From contig NC_044554.1 in the NCBI RefSeq assembly GCF_007565055.1, forward strand, positions 16,593,921 through 16,657,920: a stretch of 64,000 nucleotides of DNA. The letters are read 5' to 3'. The DNA comes from Rhinopithecus roxellana (Eukaryota; Chordata; Mammalia; Primates; Cercopithecidae). Below the pieces are notes generated by a model. The model did not search any database, was not told where the DNA came from, and saw nothing but the letters and a program-made list of their open reading frames with translations. Positions 60,765-64,000 of the stretch are shown here, in pieces. The position numbers and the translations under genes are program-made. Positions within the stretch are counted from its first letter, which is position 1. The number at the start of each line of letters is the position of its first letter.

Positions 60765-61479
60765 AGGTTTTTGCATCTCTGTGGAGTGGTTCAGGCTGAT
60801 CGCACCTGCATGAAGGACCTCTACACAATGAGTACAGACTAGGGTACTTGACAAATCTTTGTGGTATGGATTTTGCTATTCAAACCAACCTGGAAATTTT
60901 CAGGAAGCTCAAGTCATTAATGGGTCGAAACAACCTGGAAACTGAGAGGATGCTAGTCAGTAAGGAAGAAAGGTGGAAAAGGGGGTATGCAGTTATTAAT
61001 GGAAAGCTGACAAACATGGGGACTGTCAAAATGTGTCCTCCACTCGAAACATCTCTTTTTTCAGGCAGTGCCTATTTTGTGGTCAGTAGGGAGGACGTGG
61101 GGTATATGCTAGAGAATGAAAAAAATTTAAAATTTATGGAGTAGGCCCAAGACACATACAGCAAGTATCTCTAGGCCACTGTCCAAAGGATTCCTGAAGT
61201 CCCCAGCCCACTCTCCTTAAGCCATAATTATGACTTGTCTGATATGCACGCAGCTTGTAGGTTTGTCAAGTGGCGGCACTTTGAGGCACTCCTCACCCAC
61301 CTGCAGTAGGGTCCATGTGCAATGCACTCAGTGTGATTTTCAGAGCTAGCACCTTGAACTGGATGTTGCGCAATCACCATTTGTTTGCCAATAAGCTTGA
61401 CACGGACGGTGACTTCTTTGCCATCCAGTGTTTAGATGAGCATCTGAGACATAAAGCTTTGGAGACTTTAAAACACTGG
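60765..61479 (+). pseudogene. GCNT1-like processed pseudogene, 5'-truncated and broken
   Basis: The plus strand encodes, across several breaks, the C-terminal part of a core 2 beta-1,6-N-acetylglucosaminyltransferase, closest by recall to GCNT1 (a Golgi enzyme of about 428 residues that branches mucin O-glycans). Recognisable blocks are QADRTCMKDLYTMS (ending at 60839), NLCGMDFAIQTNLE (60854 on), LFSGSAYFVVSREDVGYMLE (61049 on), YDLSDM, RFVKW and EHLRHKALETLKH (ending 61476). Breaks: a Trp codon now reads TAG at 60840 and is followed by a one-base deletion; two further Trp positions read TAG at about 61141 and 61187; later frames shift; and the terminal stop reads TGG at 61477. There are no introns in the matching region and the 5' half is missing, which fits a truncated retrocopy. 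The 3' flank to about 61660 may be 3' UTR. GCNT3 or GCNT4 as parent is less likely. The gene makes no enzyme. Confidence 0.85.
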
Positions 61480-61811
61480 CCACTATAGGGAATTTTAGGA
61501 ATAAGAAGAAGAATGCACAAAATTGACACTATCTGGTTCCTCTTCTTTGTCAATAAGCACCAGGAAAATTGTATAGGGCCCTCTTTGGAGCAAGGACTCT
61601 AAGTCATCGTGTCAGAGAAGCTGCCTAGTTTTTGCAGAGCACAATTGGCTAGAAAGGTTGGAGCATTAAATGTTCATCTCGAGTTAACGTGAGGGTATCA
61701 TAAAAGTAGCTGTGAAGCCAGGGCAGGTAGCAAGTCATTCTGAAGAGAATGGGCTGAGGCAGCTGGAGAAGAGGCTGACACAAAACAATCAGCCTGTTGA
61801 AAGAGCTCAGA

Positions 61812-62036
61812 GGCTGGATGCAGCAGCTCACCCTTGTAATCCCAGAACTTTGGGAGGCTGAGGCAGGAGGATTGCTTGAGCCCAGGAGTTCTAGTTGCTG
61901 TGCCTGTAGTCCCAGCTACTCAGGAGGCTGAGATGGGAGAATTGCTTGAGCCCAGCAGGTTGAGCCCCCAGTGCGCAGTGATCATGCCATGGCACTCCAG
62001 CCTGGGTGACAGAAACCCTGTCTAATAAAAAGAAAA
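61812..62036 (+). mobile_element. AluJ with internal deletion, first of a tandem pair
   Basis: The middle is missing (CAGGAGTTCTAGTTGCTG joins the arms). AAGAGCTCAG precedes it at 61801-61810. Its A-rich tail runs into the next Alu. Confidence 0.93.
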
Positions 62037-62318
62037 GGCCAGGCACGGTGGCTCACACCTGTAATCCTAGCACTTTGGGAGGCTGAGGCGGGCAGATCAC
62101 CTGAGCTCGGGAGTTCGAAACCAGCCTGACCAACATGGAGAAACCCCATCTCTACTAAAAATACAAAATTAGCTGGGCGTGGAGGTGCATGTCTGTAATC
62201 CCGGCTACTCAGGAGGCTGAGACAAGAGAATCGCTTGAACCCAGGAGGCGGAGGTTGCGGTGAGCCGAAATTGCGCCATTGCACTCCAGCCTGGGCAACA
62301 AGAGCAAAAACTCTGCCT

Positions 62319-62368
<50 letters not shown>

Positions 62369-62378
62369 AAGAAAGAAA
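62037..62378 (+). mobile_element. AluS with 47-base A-tail, second of a tandem pair
   Basis: Full length, with A-run 62320-62366 then AAAG units. AAGAGCTCAG follows at 62379-62388, matching 61801-61810. 62389-62680 shows nothing. Confidence 0.95.
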
Positions 62379-62680
62379 AAGAGCTCAGGGACTTAACAAA
62401 GTTAGAAGATTTCACCTGTGCCAAAATTATTTAGAGAATTTTAAATGTGACAATTGTCCTGGTATGAATACATTTACAGCAACAAATAATCATAAAGATA
62501 CAATTTATCTCATATATTTGTTAAAATAGAGACTTGATTTTACTCTAAATGATCCTTGTAAATAATTTCTTTTCTGCCATAACATTGTGCTGTGTAGTGT
62601 GTCTCTGTAGGCCATCTCAGAAAGCTTAAAATTGGCTAGATTTAAAGGTAAAGAATTTTTTAATTAAAAAAATTTGAACT

Positions 62681-62960
62681 GGCCGGGCGCGGTGGCTCAA
62701 GCCTGTAATCCCAGCACTTTGGGAGGCCGAGACGGGCGGATCACAAGGTCAGGAGATCGAGACCATCCTGGCTAACACGGTGAAACCCCGTCTCTACTAA
62801 AAATACAAAAAACTAGCCGGGCGAGGTGGCGGGCGCCTGTAGTCCCAGCTACTCCGGAGGCTGAGGCAGGAGAATGGCGTAAACCCGGGAGGTGGAGCTT
62901 GCAGTGAGCTGAGATCCGGCCACTGCACTCCAGCTCAGGCGACAGAGCAAGACTCCGTCT

Positions 62961-63005
<45 letters not shown>
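62681..63005 (+). mobile_element. AluY, Old World monkey type, 44-base pure A-tail
   Basis: Very close to the young cercopithecoid AluY pattern, with TGAACT on both sides (62675-62680 and 63006-63011). Among the youngest insertions in the window. Confidence 0.97.
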
Positions 63006-63007
<2 letters not shown>

Positions 63008-63059
63008 AACTAACAATTGTCATAATTAATCTCATTTTAAAGTCAGTCCATGTTGAACT

Positions 63060-64000
63060 TTTCTGGATTATTTACGCATTGATTATTTTAGCATACATTT
63101 ACAGAATGCCTACTGTGTACCAGGCATTATAGTCAGTGCTGAGGGAAAAAGATAAAGAAGACACAGATCTTTCCTCTAGAAGGTCTCAGTCTAGAGAAAG
63201 ATGGACAGTTGCATTGTAGAGGAGTGATGAAGTAAGATTTAGAGTAAGACGAAGTATGCAATGGTGTATGCATCAGAATATGCAACGGGTACAATGGTTT
63301 AACACCAAACTGGAGGAGTGGGTACAAATCAAGAAAGGAGATGGTCGCTGAGTAAAGGATGAATAAGAGTTTCCCACATGAAGAAGTGAGTAAAGTCAGT
63401 CCAAGAAAGAGGTGCAGTATCTGCAGAGTTAGGAAAGTGTGATGACAAAGTGAGGTGAGTTTAGGGAAGTAAAATTGGTTCAGCATGACCAAGAAGTTAT
63501 ATTGGGCCGGCACAGTGGCCCACGCCTGTAATCCCAGAACTTTGGGAGGCCAAGGCAGGTAGATCACCTGAGATCAGAAGTTTGAGGCCAGCCTGGCAAC
63601 ATAGTGAAACCTTGTCTCTACTAAAAATACAAAATTTAGCCAGGCATGGTGGTGAACGCCTGTAGTCTCAGCTACTCGGGAGGCTAAGGCACAAGTCTCA
63701 TTTGAATCCAGGAAGTTGCAGTGAGCTGAAATCATGCCACTGCACTCCAGCCTGGGCGACAAAGTGAGACTCTGTCTCAACAAAAACAAAAACAAGCGGG
63801 TGTATTGGAGCAAGGAAGCATGCTGGCAGATAAGGCTGAACAGAAGGGCAGATGTCAGATAATGAAGAACCTTTTACGTCATGCTAAAGGTTTGAATTTT
63901 GTTCTGAAGGCAATGGGAATTCACTAAAGGTGTTTTAAAAGAAGAAGGTCATGATCAGATTTGTGTTTTAGAAGGTCAATTTGTTGGCAGAATAGAGAAT
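63060..64000 (+). mobile_element. L2, split by an Alu, runs off the window
   Basis: CCTACTGTGTACCAGGCATT, GTGCTGAGGGAAAAAGATAA and later GAATTTTGTTCTGAAGGCAA, AAGGTCATGATCAGATTTGT give a long colinear L2 on both sides of the Alu. Confidence 0.85.
63505..63796 (+). mobile_element. AluS
   Basis: Full length, CAAAAA-rich tail; TATATTGG before and TGTATTGG after fit a target duplication. Confidence 0.95.

Noticed and set aside
1..64000. CRISPR-like arrays, tRNA/rRNA genes, operons or a novel multi-gene system
   Set aside because: None seen; all regular spacing traced to microsatellites, Alus or the 207-bp duplication.

Overview
This window is nuclear DNA from an Old World monkey (macaque/baboon type). 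About 45 Alu elements, old L1 and L2, MIR, hAT-type MER5 copies and two solo retroviral LTRs make it primate. Several young AluY copies (4998, 5519, 31532, 38177, 43646, 60042, 62681) share the variants CTCAAGCCTG, AAAAACTAGCCGGGCGAGG and GAGATCCGGCCAC, which I know from cercopithecoid AluY lineages and not from human AluY. The exact species cannot be named.

Only one protein-coding exon could be supported. A CpG island at about 8.68-9.85 kb holds, on the minus strand, the first coding exon of GSAP (gamma-secretase activating protein): start codon at 9493-9491, donor after 9385, 36 codons plus one base. No second exon was found, so positions 1-9384 are read as GSAP intron 1. Everything above about 9.9 kb lies upstream of GSAP; from memory of the human map this is the gap between GSAP and PTPN12. 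No further functional gene, tRNA, rRNA or snRNA was recognised.

Layout. 0-8.6 kb: intron 1, with an old L1 broken up by three Alus. 8.2-13.9 kb: an Alu-free promoter block. 14-18.3 kb: Alus and an old L1 3' end split by a solo LTR (16066-16763). 18.3-21 kb: mostly non-repetitive DNA. 21-40 kb: Alu clusters (nested at 30.0-30.7 kb, a tandem pair at 31.2-31.9 kb) and old L1 3' ends. 41-47.5 kb: MIR, L2, a nearly perfect 207-bp tandem duplication (43101-43514) and a minus-strand solo LTR (46942-47493). 48-58 kb: Alus, a minus-strand L1, a 247-nt all-purine tract and an (ATCT)n microsatellite. 60.7-61.5 kb: a broken GCNT1-like processed pseudogene. 63-64 kb: L2 running off the end.

Most open reading frames of 60-175 codons are antisense Alu, CpG-island or L1 shadows. 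I found no operon-like or defence-like system. The items most worth a second look are the 207-bp duplication, the weak GSAP donor with a 12-bp hairpin just beyond it, the purine tract, and the Alu integration oddities. Repeat family names come from recall of consensus sequences, not from a search.
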